A program made the position numbers and the translations under genes. Below the pieces are notes generated by a model. The model made no database searches and had not been told where the DNA came from. It saw nothing but the letters and a program-made list of their open reading frames with translations. From contig NZ_CP051204.2 in NCBI RefSeq assembly GCF_012516375.2, forward strand, positions 7,502,001 through 7,566,000: a DNA stretch of 64,000 nt, written 5' to 3'. Source of the DNA: Chitinophaga oryzae (lineage in GTDB: Bacteria; Bacteroidota; Bacteroidia; Chitinophagales; Chitinophagaceae). Below, piece by piece: positions 51,267 to 59,040 of this stretch. Numbering within the stretch: the stretch's first letter is position 1; each line of letters starts with the position of its first letter.

Positions 51267-51730
51267 AAAACATATTTTTTTACAATATTCAATAATCTCC
51301 ATCCGTCAAGAAACAACTGCCAACCCGCGTCCAGCATTCCATATTTTTCGATATAGTGATGTCTGATCTCTGTTTTAGGTACCAGGGAAACACAGGCCAT
51401 ATCTCCGTATTTAGTTAAACTCAATTGACAAGCATATCCTATCAAACATCCCACTATTCCTTCATATTTTTTTCCTTTTCCGATATTTTCTTTCGATGAA
51501 GTAATCAGCTTTATCTCTATCCTGGCTTCATCCGGAAAATGAACAAGTCCCATTACTCCCAAAATGCCACCTTTTTCCTTCAATTGTAATTGATATACCA
51601 CCGGATTCCCCTCCAGTGTTTGCCAATTAAAAAAGAATCTGTCTTCTGTCAGGTTTTTAAGGTCCTTTTTTAGCGTTCTGGCTATTATGACACTTTTTCT
51701 TTCGCCTGAAGCAAGTTCGATAATTTCCAT
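51257..51730 (-). CDS. GNAT-like toxin candidate (upstream gene of TA-like pair)
   Basis: A 157-residue protein with a GNAT-like order of beta strands: VYQLQLKEKGGILGVMGLVHF, RIEIKLITSS, KKYEGIVGCLIGYACQLSL (acetyl-CoA-loop region) and ACVSLVPKTEIRHHYIEKYGM. The last segment is typical of GNAT helix alpha-4 and the final strands. Paired upstream of an overlapping HTH gene, it fits a type II toxin-antitoxin module. Activity and target are inferred only from layout. Confidence 0.6.
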   Translation of the reverse strand: MEIIELASGERKSVIIARTLKKDLKNLTEDRFFFNWQTLEGNPVVYQLQLKEKGGILGVMGLVHFPDEARIEIKLITSSKENIGKGKKYEGIVGCLIGYACQLSLTKYGDMACVSLVPKTEIRHHYIEKYGMLDAGWQLFLDGWRLLNIVKKYVLCM

Positions 51731-51780
51731 TGCTGAAGGTACAAAAAACTTTACAAAAAACGTAAACTTTTCTTTGCTTT

Positions 51781-52620
51781 TTACCGCTTCACCACCCTAA
51801 AACCCAGGTTACTAAACGATGCCCCGCGTTTCACGCTGCCGATATCCACAGAGTTAAAAAAGCTGCAGGAGTTTTTGCTGCACCACCAGGAACCGCCGCG
51901 GGCGTGCACTGCCCTGCTGCCGGCCTTGTCCGTTGGCAGGCGGCCTTCGCAGTATTCAAAGACGTTCCCATATACGTCATACAATCCCCATGGATTGGGT
52001 TTAAAGCTGGCTACGGGAGAAGTATACATATATCCGTCGGTGCTATCGGCCTGAAGGTGGTCGCGCCCTTTCCATATATTGGCATAGGCAGAAAGCGGCG
52101 TCATTTCATTTCCCCAGAAATAGGTGGTGGCCGCACCGGCACGGGAGGCTATTTCCCATTCGTCGAGGGTAGGCAGTCTTACCCCCGCCCAGTCGCAGTA
52201 AGCAACGGCGTCGCGGTAACTAATGGCCGTTACCGGATGGTCCATTTTATCTTCTATGCCGCCCCGGGTAATACCATTGGGATAACGCCAGCAGGCGGTG
52301 CTGTCTTCCAGCCAGCGGAACTCGCGCAGACCGGGAGTGAATACCAGTGCATTTTTCCTTCGCTCTGCATCTGTCACATAGCCGGTGGCCTGTACAAATT
52401 TTTCGAATTCGGCGTTGGTCAGTTCGGTGGCGGCGATGTCAAAACCGTTGGTATGCACGGTCCGTTGCGGATTGTTGATATACCCCTCCCTGCCGAGTGA
52501 ATAGTCGCCGGCCGCCACATGCACAAAACGTTTCGACTGGGCATTAACAGCATTTACCCCGGCCAGCAGCAGCAGGACCGGGGTAAATCGTTGCAGGCAA
52601 TATGTTAAAAAGCCGCTCAT
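51781..52620 (-). CDS. Exported formylglycine-generating-enzyme-type (SUMF1) protein
   Basis: A 279-residue protein with signal peptide (about 1-28, ends NAVNAQ). The FGE fold is clear: YSLGREGYINNPQRTVH, ATELTNAEFEKFV, HPVTAISYRDAVAYCDWAGVRLPTLDEWE (in part), WGLYDVYGNVFEYCEG, and RGGSWWCSKNSC near the end. The last motif has both Cys247 and Cys252 in CxxxxC spacing, as in copper-dependent formylglycine-generating enzymes. Many bacterial SUMF1-like structural proteins lack these cysteines. It is the last gene of a unit whose three genes overlap by 4 bp each. No sulfatase is encoded in the window. Confidence 0.88.
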   Translation of the reverse strand: MSGFLTYCLQRFTPVLLLLAGVNAVNAQSKRFVHVAAGDYSLGREGYINNPQRTVHTNGFDIAATELTNAEFEKFVQATGYVTDAERRKNALVFTPGLREFRWLEDSTACWRYPNGITRGGIEDKMDHPVTAISYRDAVAYCDWAGVRLPTLDEWEIASRAGAATTYFWGNEMTPLSAYANIWKGRDHLQADSTDGYMYTSPVASFKPNPWGLYDVYGNVFEYCEGRLPTDKAGSRAVHARGGSWWCSKNSCSFFNSVDIGSVKRGASFSNLGFRVVKR

Positions 52621-53351
52621 TTACGGATGGTATTATAATAATCAGTGGCTCTTTTGATGATCAGGTCTTCATTGGCCTTGTTGTAGTCGATGTAAGACTG
52701 GTAGCTGGCATCCGGTCCATATAACTTACGGAAGGATTGCGACTCCATAAACGGCTTATATTCATTGTTCTTCATTAGTAACATCAGCAGCGTCAGCAGA
52801 TCACGGTCTTTCTGGTCCCTGTTATACAGTTCAATGATATAGGGAATCATCTCTCTTCCATTGATTTCCACGATGGCCATTTTATAGTTGGCGCCCATTC
52901 TCTTGCTACGGCCGCTGGACTCTTTGATCAGCGCCATCACGGAGTCGCGGTTGCTGATCAAAAACTTGACCTGCCGGTCGCTCCACACGCTTTCACTGAA
53001 ACCATCCGCCATCATGCCGAATATTTTTTTGTCTTCGTCCTGAATAGGTGGGCGTATATCACAGTTCTGGGCGTTGATTTCCAGGTGGATCATATGGTAG
53101 GTAAACTTCTCCCGGAAAGACAGGGACATATAATCCTTGTTACCCATAGGGGAGCTGTCGTCCTCTTTATAAGGGATCTTCTCGATCAGCGCTTTTACCC
53201 TGGCCAGACCATAGGGCGGTACCGTTAACTTGTTTCTGTAAGCTCCATAGGCCTTGCTGGTGTTACTGGGCTCTCTCCATTCCGGCCCTTGTTCCTGGGC
53301 GGACAGGTGTAAACATCCTAAAATGGCGGTTACAAACATCAGATATTTCAT
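52617..53351 (-). CDS. Exported hypothetical protein
   Basis: A 244-residue protein with signal peptide (1-18, ends HLSAQ). The rest is mainly helical, with charged segments (VKALIEKIPYKEDDSSPMGNKDYMSLSF in part; SVMALIKESSGRSKRMGANYK; LLTLLMLLMKNNEYKPFMES). No family is recognised. It overlaps the FGE-type gene by 4 bp downstream and the 54-residue peptide gene by 4 bp upstream (ATGA junctions), so the three are translationally coupled and probably work together. Confidence 0.65.
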   Translation of the reverse strand: MKYLMFVTAILGCLHLSAQEQGPEWREPSNTSKAYGAYRNKLTVPPYGLARVKALIEKIPYKEDDSSPMGNKDYMSLSFREKFTYHMIHLEINAQNCDIRPPIQDEDKKIFGMMADGFSESVWSDRQVKFLISNRDSVMALIKESSGRSKRMGANYKMAIVEINGREMIPYIIELYNRDQKDRDLLTLLMLLMKNNEYKPFMESQSFRKLYGPDASYQSYIDYNKANEDLIIKRATDYYNTIRK

Positions 53352-53512
53352 GTATTCGTGTTTAGACTGCTAAAATAATACATCTCCGTATTATTTAAAC
53401 CTTCGCGATGCACTTTCCGGTCCGGAGGTGCGTTCCCGAACCGCTGCGTGGCTGCTTTGGCGGCCGTAAAGGAACATATCAAAATAATGGCGAAGTAGCG
53501 CAACTGTTTCAT
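53348..53512 (-). CDS. Small secreted peptide (54 residues), first gene of the FGE unit
   Basis: ATG 53512 opens a 54-residue frame with a good Sec signal (MKQLRYFAIILICSFTAAKA) and a short mature part rich in Arg, Asn and Tyr (TQRFGNAPPDRKVHREGLNN). It ends in TGA overlapping the ATG of the next gene (ATGA). The overlap, the signal peptide and the matching overlap further down make it a real gene despite its size. The mature peptide has no Cys, so it cannot itself be a formylglycine substrate of the neighbouring enzyme. Confidence 0.7.
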   Translation of the reverse strand: MKQLRYFAIILICSFTAAKAATQRFGNAPPDRKVHREGLNNTEMYYFSSLNTNT

Positions 53513-53573
53513 CGTTAAAAAGGTTTAATGACCGTATTAGTTGCTGCAGATAAACTTTCATTACAGTTTTCTC

Positions 53574-53608
53574 AAAAAAAAATTTTCCGGCACTAAGAAT
53601 AGTGCCGG
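53574..53608 (-). terminator. Terminator of the chaperone-like gene
   Basis: A perfect 9-bp stem (CCGGCACTA at 53587-53595, TAGTGCCGG at 53600-53608) with a 4-base loop is followed on the minus strand by AAAA and then nine T. It lies 24 bp after the stop of the 53632 gene and separates the fibre locus from the FGE unit. Confidence 0.9.
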
Positions 53609-53631
53609 ATCAGATTCTAAGTGGATACAGT

Positions 53632-54546
53632 TCAGATATCTATCATTTCCTGTGCAGCTTCCATAGGTACGTCTGTTCCTGCGTCGATCACTCCTATGAG
53701 TGAGTATTTTCCTTTGGGTACATTGTCGGGTATTACAAATTCCACCACGCGTCGCTGTTCGGGAAACAGGGGGAATATTGGTGCATCGATCTTTGTTTTA
53801 TCGCCCGTGACGATGTTGGACAGCTCCAGGTAGCTGGTGCATTCCAGTTGCACCGTCCCGGTATTCTGACACACGATGTGGCATACCCGGGCGCTGGTAT
53901 CGGCGCGGTCGAAGGAGAGTATCTTAACGTCTTTATAAGTCAGGGACGGGGGCGTCTGGTAGAGATGTACCCCTACCCTGACTTTATTATTCACATTGGT
54001 CTTCAGCCCGCTGGCAGATTCCACCACCTGTTCTTCCGTGGTTTCGAGGAAGAGCATGGTCCACTTCATTTCACCGGTGGCGCCGGCTGAATCGGGTACC
54101 TGCATTTTGATCGGGATATCCACGGTCTGCCCGGTGTCTATCTCCACAAATGTTCTGTCCAGCTTCACCCACCGGGCGCAGGATCGATCTATAGATCCCG
54201 GCGCGGTGTAAACATGGGCGCCCAGCGAATCCCTCACCCAGTCGGAGAGGTACAGCGTAAACTGTTTTTTCTTGTTCAGCCGGTTGACGATATACACGTG
54301 GGCGGTGCCCGTTTGTCCGCTGTTCAGTTTAAAGTCAATCGTAGACGGTTTTATCGACAGCCCTCTTTTAACCGTATCGGCGGTGGCCCTGGCGCCTCCC
54401 AGCGCGGAGGGCATCCCGGCGGGCATTCGTATTTTACCGGTGTCAACAGCCGGCGGCGCGAACCTGTTTTTTTTACCGGTAGTATCCTGGGCCTTTAATA
54501 ATAATACGCTGAATAGCAGGAATAATAATAGCATCAAATGTTTCAT
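53632..54546 (-). CDS. PapD-like periplasmic chaperone candidate
   Basis: A 304-residue protein with signal peptide (1-19, ends LLLKAQ). Two immunoglobulin-like halves follow. The first (about 65-175) begins LSIKPSTIDFKLNSGQTGTAHVYIVNR and includes RWVKLDRTFVEIDTGQTVDIPIKMQVP, the pattern of pilus chaperone domain 1. The second (about 190-300) includes VCHIVCQNTGTVQLECTSYLEL and RVVEFVIPDNVPKGKYSLIGVID. It resembles CS1/alpha-type fimbrial chaperones or DUF916-like adhesion proteins; assignment to either is inferred. It is the last gene of the minus-strand locus that includes an usher-like protein and a secreted subunit. Confidence 0.65.
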   Translation of the reverse strand: MKHLMLLLFLLFSVLLLKAQDTTGKKNRFAPPAVDTGKIRMPAGMPSALGGARATADTVKRGLSIKPSTIDFKLNSGQTGTAHVYIVNRLNKKKQFTLYLSDWVRDSLGAHVYTAPGSIDRSCARWVKLDRTFVEIDTGQTVDIPIKMQVPDSAGATGEMKWTMLFLETTEEQVVESASGLKTNVNNKVRVGVHLYQTPPSLTYKDVKILSFDRADTSARVCHIVCQNTGTVQLECTSYLELSNIVTGDKTKIDAPIFPLFPEQRRVVEFVIPDNVPKGKYSLIGVIDAGTDVPMEAAQEMIDI

Positions 54547-54573
54547 AGCACGGTAGTATTTGATGATGTCAGG

Positions 54574-55311
54574 TTAGATACCTGGTTTTCCGTCTGAGCA
54601 ATAAATCAGGTGTTCCAGTTTTCTGATATCGGTGATAATAATTTTCCCATCCCTGATACTGATGATATTTTCATCACGCAGGTCGCTGAGTGTCCTGATC
54701 AGGGATTCTTTGGCCACGCCGGCCAGTGCGGCCAGATTACAGCGGCTGATGTTCATACTGAACTCACCCTGGTTGGACGGATTGTATTTTTTGCAGGTGA
54801 TCAGCAGCGCTTCTGCTACCTTCTTGCGGAGAGGGCTATAGGCCATCCGGAGCATCTGTTCCTGTTTTTCGGCGATGTTGCCGGCGAGAATGTCCAGGAA
54901 TTTGCGCAGAAAGCCGCTGTTGTATTCGAAATGGAGCTCCAGGTCGGTGCGGGAAATAATAACGAGTTCAGCATCTTCAATCACCTCGGCTGTTTCACGG
55001 TACCTGCCGCCATCCAGCAGGGCGTTGAACCCGATAAAATCGCCTTCGTGATACAGGCCGGTGATGAGTTCTTTTCCCTCTTCATTCCATTTACTGGTTT
55101 TCACTTTGCCTTTAAGGATATAAAAAATGGAGGCTGCGGTTTTCCCTTCTGCATAAATGATACGTTTCTTTTTAATGCTGATTACGTTGCCGTCGTCGAT
55201 CTGCGCTTTCAGCAGCTCGTCCACAGTAGTAACAGGGTTAAAAGCATGCATAACCGGGGTTAATGAATGTTTACAATCAGCTTCCTCTTCAATGAACATT
55301 ACCTTTTTCAT
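54574..55311 (-). CDS. Crp/Fnr-family regulator within the fibre locus
   Basis: A 245-residue regulator. The cNMP-binding domain (about 30-150) contains IIYAEGKTAASIFYILKGKVKTSKWNEEGKE, and the winged helix (about 185-235) contains MNISRCNLAALAGVAKESLIRTLSDLRDENII. It lies between the usher-like and chaperone-like genes on the same strand, so it is likely the dedicated regulator of the locus. It is only distantly similar to the pair at 31.6-33.1 kb. Confidence 0.9.
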   Translation of the reverse strand: MKKVMFIEEEADCKHSLTPVMHAFNPVTTVDELLKAQIDDGNVISIKKKRIIYAEGKTAASIFYILKGKVKTSKWNEEGKELITGLYHEGDFIGFNALLDGGRYRETAEVIEDAELVIISRTDLELHFEYNSGFLRKFLDILAGNIAEKQEQMLRMAYSPLRKKVAEALLITCKKYNPSNQGEFSMNISRCNLAALAGVAKESLIRTLSDLRDENIISIRDGKIIITDIRKLEHLIYCSDGKPGI

Positions 55312-55536
55312 CTTTCTGCAATTAATTAGGACATGACAATGACATACATACTAACTCGTTTTGGGGAAACGGTCAGGTAAAAGGATATGGCTAAATTTTC
55401 TTGAAAGAGATGGTGTTTTCTTTCGGGGTTATCATCAGGATAGAGCTATCAAGACCTGGGGGTATACCTAAATAGGGTGTATACTTAAACAAATTAATCT
55501 CAGCTTTTTCATAATCATGGTATTTGGGGTTTAACT

Positions 55537-58254
55537 TTATTTACGTGTTTTAAACATCCTCACAACCCTGCTCCTGTCAACAATCTCAAAATCCGCCGTG
55601 CCTTCCAGGCGAAGCCCTACGTCCACCGAACAGGACATCACCCTGGGTTTTATCTTGTCATTGAACGCCTCCGGGTTCAGCGATACTGCATACTTACCGG
55701 CGGGCACGTTCAGAAAATAACTGCCCATATCGTCCGTCAGGGTGCTATACAGCATGCCTGTACTGTCTGTTGCGATTACTTTTATATTGCTGCGAGGGAA
55801 ATTACTCCTGGCCAGAGAATCAGAGCTGATCACGATTCTCCCTGTTATCACCCGGCTTCGCTTAAAAGGGATGAAAACAGTCCGGTCTTTGTTCACTGGA
55901 ACGGTCTGGGACAAGCCGGAAGCGGGTACTACGCCTCGTACGTTATTAGCGCTACCGAAATCCAGTTTGTAATTGCCTGGGGTGACATTGCGATAGGAGA
56001 TAGCGCCTCTTTCATCTGAGATAAAGGGAATACTGTTGATATTGATCTGCAGATCAGGGATAAGCTGTTCTCCGGCTTCCTTGGTTCCGTTAGCATTAAC
56101 ATCGAAAAATGGTAAAAGGTTCAGGGTGAAATATTTTTTTCTGAAAAATAAAGGCACATTAAACTTTTTAGTCATTGATATGCTTACGTACTTTTCGCTC
56201 AGCCCATTGGGCGTAAGGCTGCCGCTCTCCAGGGGGACCATCGCAGATGCGCTGAAGTCCAGGCCATTCCGGGAATTATTGTACATCACATTGCCGCCCA
56301 CCTGGTGATATACCCTGCCATCATACAACGACCTGGAGAAATTATAATAGACATTTGTTCTTACCTTTTTCCACAATGTAAATGCCATATACGGGCCTGC
56401 CAGCATCGTTTGTATATACCGCAGAAAATTCTTCCCGGAGGTCTGGTCAAACACGGGTTGTTGCATGTAATTACCTTTCAGGCCAATGAAACGGTAAGCA
56501 AGCGACATGTTTGTATTGGTCAGGAAAACCGCTTTTTTGTCTGTTCCGTATGATCCGTTATATCCGCTAATGGAATTCAGGTAGAAACTGAATTTTTTGC
56601 CTGCTTGTTGTCTCACATACATCTCGCCGAAAATATAGTCAGGCATCGTGCTGCCCAGCGCTATACTTTGCCGCAACAGGCCGCCGCTGAGGGAGAAGGA
56701 GCCATTTCTGAAACCATGGCTGTACTTCAGGCCATACTTATCGATATTGAACTTAAACGCATCAGAGCTGTAGACCGTATCCCGGAGGGTGTTAACACCG
56801 GAACGGTTGTACTGGTAAAAAGCACCCAGTGCGTTGTTGCCGAATTTCCAGCTGAAATCGTGAAAGTGATACATCAGTCCTTTGTTCAGACCGGGGAAGT
56901 AGTCACTGTAATACTGTGCCAGGCTGGAGAAATCGATTCTTTTGGCGTGCCACGCAAAGTTGTAGCCCAGCGCCGCCCCCGGTTTGTCGGGAAAGCCCGG
57001 CACCTTCGCCGCGAAAAAATCCATACCGGCGCCGGCACTGACAGACAGCAGCAGCCTGGGGGTGTTGAACAACTGTAATTCGTTATTGAAGAGATAAGAC
57101 TGCCGCCGCTGCAGGCGGTCCACATCCCCGGCAATCCCTTGCAGCATGACCATCTTTCCGACCGGGTACCTGGCTGTCATCATAATATTGTCGTTGGTAA
57201 ATGATGTCAGTACATTACTGTGTTTGGTGGCGCTGATGGAGAATTCCATATTGGCCTTGGGCCGATAGGTAAATTTGCCGCCGTTGCCGTAGGAAAAGAA
57301 ATATTTGATATCGCTCATGTGTCCGATACAGAGGTCCCATTTTTTTGTCCGGTAATTGAACCCGAGCACGTTTTGTTCGAGATTGTTACCGAGACCATAT
57401 TGTTTGGTGCGATAAAAGAAGGAAAGCCTGTTGTCACCAATGGGGATCTCACCGTGCATACCACCATAGTAACTAACCTGCTTTCCCCATATCATGACGC
57501 CTGTCTCAAGCCAGAGCGGAAAGGTAATATAGGGGGACTCTTTTTCCCTTCTTTCATGCTGCACTCTCTCCAGGGTAGCGTAGTGCATATATCCCACGCC
57601 GGCCGTATCTTCTACATTGATCTGCAACTTCTCCGTTTTCAGCATGCTCAGCGCCTTGTCCTTCAAACGGCAGGAAAAAGAGTATACGGTGTCTTTACCG
57701 GGCTTTAACCAAAATTTTTCGGTACTGTTGATATCAAGATTTCGGTTCCTTATATTGGCCAGGTAAGCTCCGGGAACGGTACCGGTGTTCCTCACCCGGA
57801 GCGTGACCTTAAAGTCTTTCTCCTGGCCTCTCAACTGGATAACACTGGTGATAGGGGTAACAGAAAATTCACAGATGGGTTCCGCTTTCACGAAAAAACG
57901 GTAAGCCTTTGCGTCTATCTGCAGCTGTACCGGCCTCCAGGACGCCGGCGCATTCTGCTGTCGCATCAGCACTACAGGCACTACCTCCGATTGATCCGGC
58001 TCCAGCACTTTGGATAACGATTTTGCAGGAGACATCAACCGCCAGCCTTCCGGGACCGTCACCGACAACTGAAAGGACTGTGCCTGATGGTACTTATTGG
58101 TAATCCGGATATGATTATACAGGAAGCGGCTATCTTTACCGGCAGCCAACGAATCCTTCAGCGTTACAACAAAACCGGCAGTTCCCTGCCCGAAAACAAA
58201 CGGGCTGTAAGCATTACAACAGAGATGCCATAAAATGCACAACATGGTTTTCAT
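55537..58254 (-). CDS. Usher-like outer-membrane beta-barrel protein
   Basis: About 905 residues from ATG 58254, with a signal peptide ending FVFGQ. The N-terminal 200 residues are two Ig-like/periplasmic domains (FLYNHIRITNKYHQAQSFQLSV; VTLRVRNTGTVPGAYLANI). About 430 residues of alternating-polarity strands rich in Tyr, Phe and Gly follow, a large barrel. The C-terminus has two carboxypeptidase-regulatory-like beta-sandwiches (LPFFDVNANGTKEAGEQLIPDL; GRIVISSDSLARSNFPRSNIKV). This order of periplasmic domains, barrel and C-terminal sandwiches is that of fimbrial ushers, including the D-x-N-x-N-G-x-x-D/E-x-G-E loop seen in CS1-type ushers. Function as a subunit secretion platform is inferred from context. 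Confidence 0.65.
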   Translation of the reverse strand: MKTMLCILWHLCCNAYSPFVFGQGTAGFVVTLKDSLAAGKDSRFLYNHIRITNKYHQAQSFQLSVTVPEGWRLMSPAKSLSKVLEPDQSEVVPVVLMRQQNAPASWRPVQLQIDAKAYRFFVKAEPICEFSVTPITSVIQLRGQEKDFKVTLRVRNTGTVPGAYLANIRNRNLDINSTEKFWLKPGKDTVYSFSCRLKDKALSMLKTEKLQINVEDTAGVGYMHYATLERVQHERREKESPYITFPLWLETGVMIWGKQVSYYGGMHGEIPIGDNRLSFFYRTKQYGLGNNLEQNVLGFNYRTKKWDLCIGHMSDIKYFFSYGNGGKFTYRPKANMEFSISATKHSNVLTSFTNDNIMMTARYPVGKMVMLQGIAGDVDRLQRRQSYLFNNELQLFNTPRLLLSVSAGAGMDFFAAKVPGFPDKPGAALGYNFAWHAKRIDFSSLAQYYSDYFPGLNKGLMYHFHDFSWKFGNNALGAFYQYNRSGVNTLRDTVYSSDAFKFNIDKYGLKYSHGFRNGSFSLSGGLLRQSIALGSTMPDYIFGEMYVRQQAGKKFSFYLNSISGYNGSYGTDKKAVFLTNTNMSLAYRFIGLKGNYMQQPVFDQTSGKNFLRYIQTMLAGPYMAFTLWKKVRTNVYYNFSRSLYDGRVYHQVGGNVMYNNSRNGLDFSASAMVPLESGSLTPNGLSEKYVSISMTKKFNVPLFFRKKYFTLNLLPFFDVNANGTKEAGEQLIPDLQININSIPFISDERGAISYRNVTPGNYKLDFGSANNVRGVVPASGLSQTVPVNKDRTVFIPFKRSRVITGRIVISSDSLARSNFPRSNIKVIATDSTGMLYSTLTDDMGSYFLNVPAGKYAVSLNPEAFNDKIKPRVMSCSVDVGLRLEGTADFEIVDRSRVVRMFKTRK

Positions 58255-58304
58255 CTGACTGACAGGGTAAAAAGGGGTACATCCAACATAATATCTTTCG
58301 GGGC

Positions 58305-58350
58305 ACATCCAACTTACTGAGGTAACATCCGATTATCTGAGGTAACATCC
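58305..58350 (-). repeat. Tandem 20-bp repeats upstream of the usher-like gene
   Basis: Two adjacent 20-bp units (58311-58330 and 58331-58350) share CTGAGGTAACATCC. ACATCC also occurs at 58279-58284 and 58305-58310. Spacing of 20 bp is about two helical turns, so one protein could bind the same DNA face repeatedly. On the coding strand the core reads GGATGTTACCTCAG. It lies 50-100 bp before the usher ATG and contains no open frame. Confidence 0.7.
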
Positions 58351-58394
58351 AACATAAAAAACATCTAACAAATATCCGGCGGCGAGCCTGGGAG

Positions 58395-58428
58395 CAAGTA
58401 AGCCTTCTCCGTTGAAAAGGCTTACTTG
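58395..58428 (-). terminator. Strong hairpin between subunit and usher genes
   Basis: A perfect 12-bp stem (CAAGTAAGCCTT at 58395-58406, AAGGCTTACTTG at 58417-58428) with a 10-base loop lies 19 bp after the subunit stop codon. It lacks a long U-run (TTGCTCCC follows), so it is a weak terminator or an RNA-stabilising structure. Either would give more subunit than usher mRNA. Confidence 0.6.
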
Positions 58429-58446
58429 AGTGTCCTGTCTCAGGTA

Positions 58447-59040
58447 TTATAACTGTGTTGCAGTCAGAATTACACCAATACCATAGCTACCTGCAGCAAA
58501 GTCCCATCCCGGATCAGCTTTGAACTTCAGGGAGAAAGGCTTGTTGCAGCCATGTGTACCAGAGTTGATCAGCGGAGCAGCAGCTACTGTCAGCGGATTC
58601 CAGGTCATCGGAGTGGCATTGGTACCACCGGTGCCATTGCTGTGAAGATTGTATTTCAGTACAGTGCTGGGCATGATAGTGTTGCCAACGCCGCTACCTA
58701 CATACAGGAAATTGGGAGAAGAAGATTTGATGGTAACATTAAAATCCCTGTTGGAGCTAACAGTGAAATTGCTGGTTTTGTGACCATAGAAATCTTCAAG
58801 TTCTTCACCGCAGTTATAATCTTCCTTGCAGTCGAATTTTGCACACATCACATCAATGGGAGGGCAAATTTCAATGATATTCTTCAGTTCAAGACAAACG
58901 AGCACTGTTGCACAATCAGAGAGACCAGGGCCCGGATTGGGGTATGAGTTGTTGTTGGGAGAAACAGGAGCAGATCCTGATTGCGCGTAACCTGCTAAAG
59001 CAGCGATTGCAAAAGCTGCAGACAATAATAGCTTTTTCAT
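58447..59040 (-). CDS. Secreted fibre subunit candidate
   Basis: A 197-residue protein with signal peptide (1-19, ends LAGYAQ). The mature N-terminus is Pro/Asn-rich and then Cys-rich (six Cys within about 45 residues, including DCATVLVC and CPPIDVMC). The rest is a beta domain with NFTVSSNRDFNVTIKSSS, VLKYNLHSNG, FSLKFKADPGWDFAAG and the ending YGIGVILTATQL. The end resembles pilin and spore-coat-U-like subunits, where the last strand makes or accepts donor-strand contacts. It is the first gene of the minus-strand locus. Relation to known pilins is inferred. Confidence 0.62.
   Translation of the reverse strand: MKKLLLSAAFAIAALAGYAQSGSAPVSPNNNSYPNPGPGLSDCATVLVCLELKNIIEICPPIDVMCAKFDCKEDYNCGEELEDFYGHKTSNFTVSSNRDFNVTIKSSSPNFLYVGSGVGNTIMPSTVLKYNLHSNGTGGTNATPMTWNPLTVAAAPLINSGTHGCNKPFSLKFKADPGWDFAAGSYGIGVILTATQL

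Noticed and set aside
51781..53512. Sulfatase-maturation locus
   Set aside because: The FGE-type enzyme is real, but no sulfatase gene or CxPxR protein was seen near it, so a sulfatase link is not claimed.
58279..58366. Repeats taken as a CRISPR array
   Set aside because: Units are only 20 bp, contiguous, without unique spacers, and no cas gene is present. They look like regulatory iterons.
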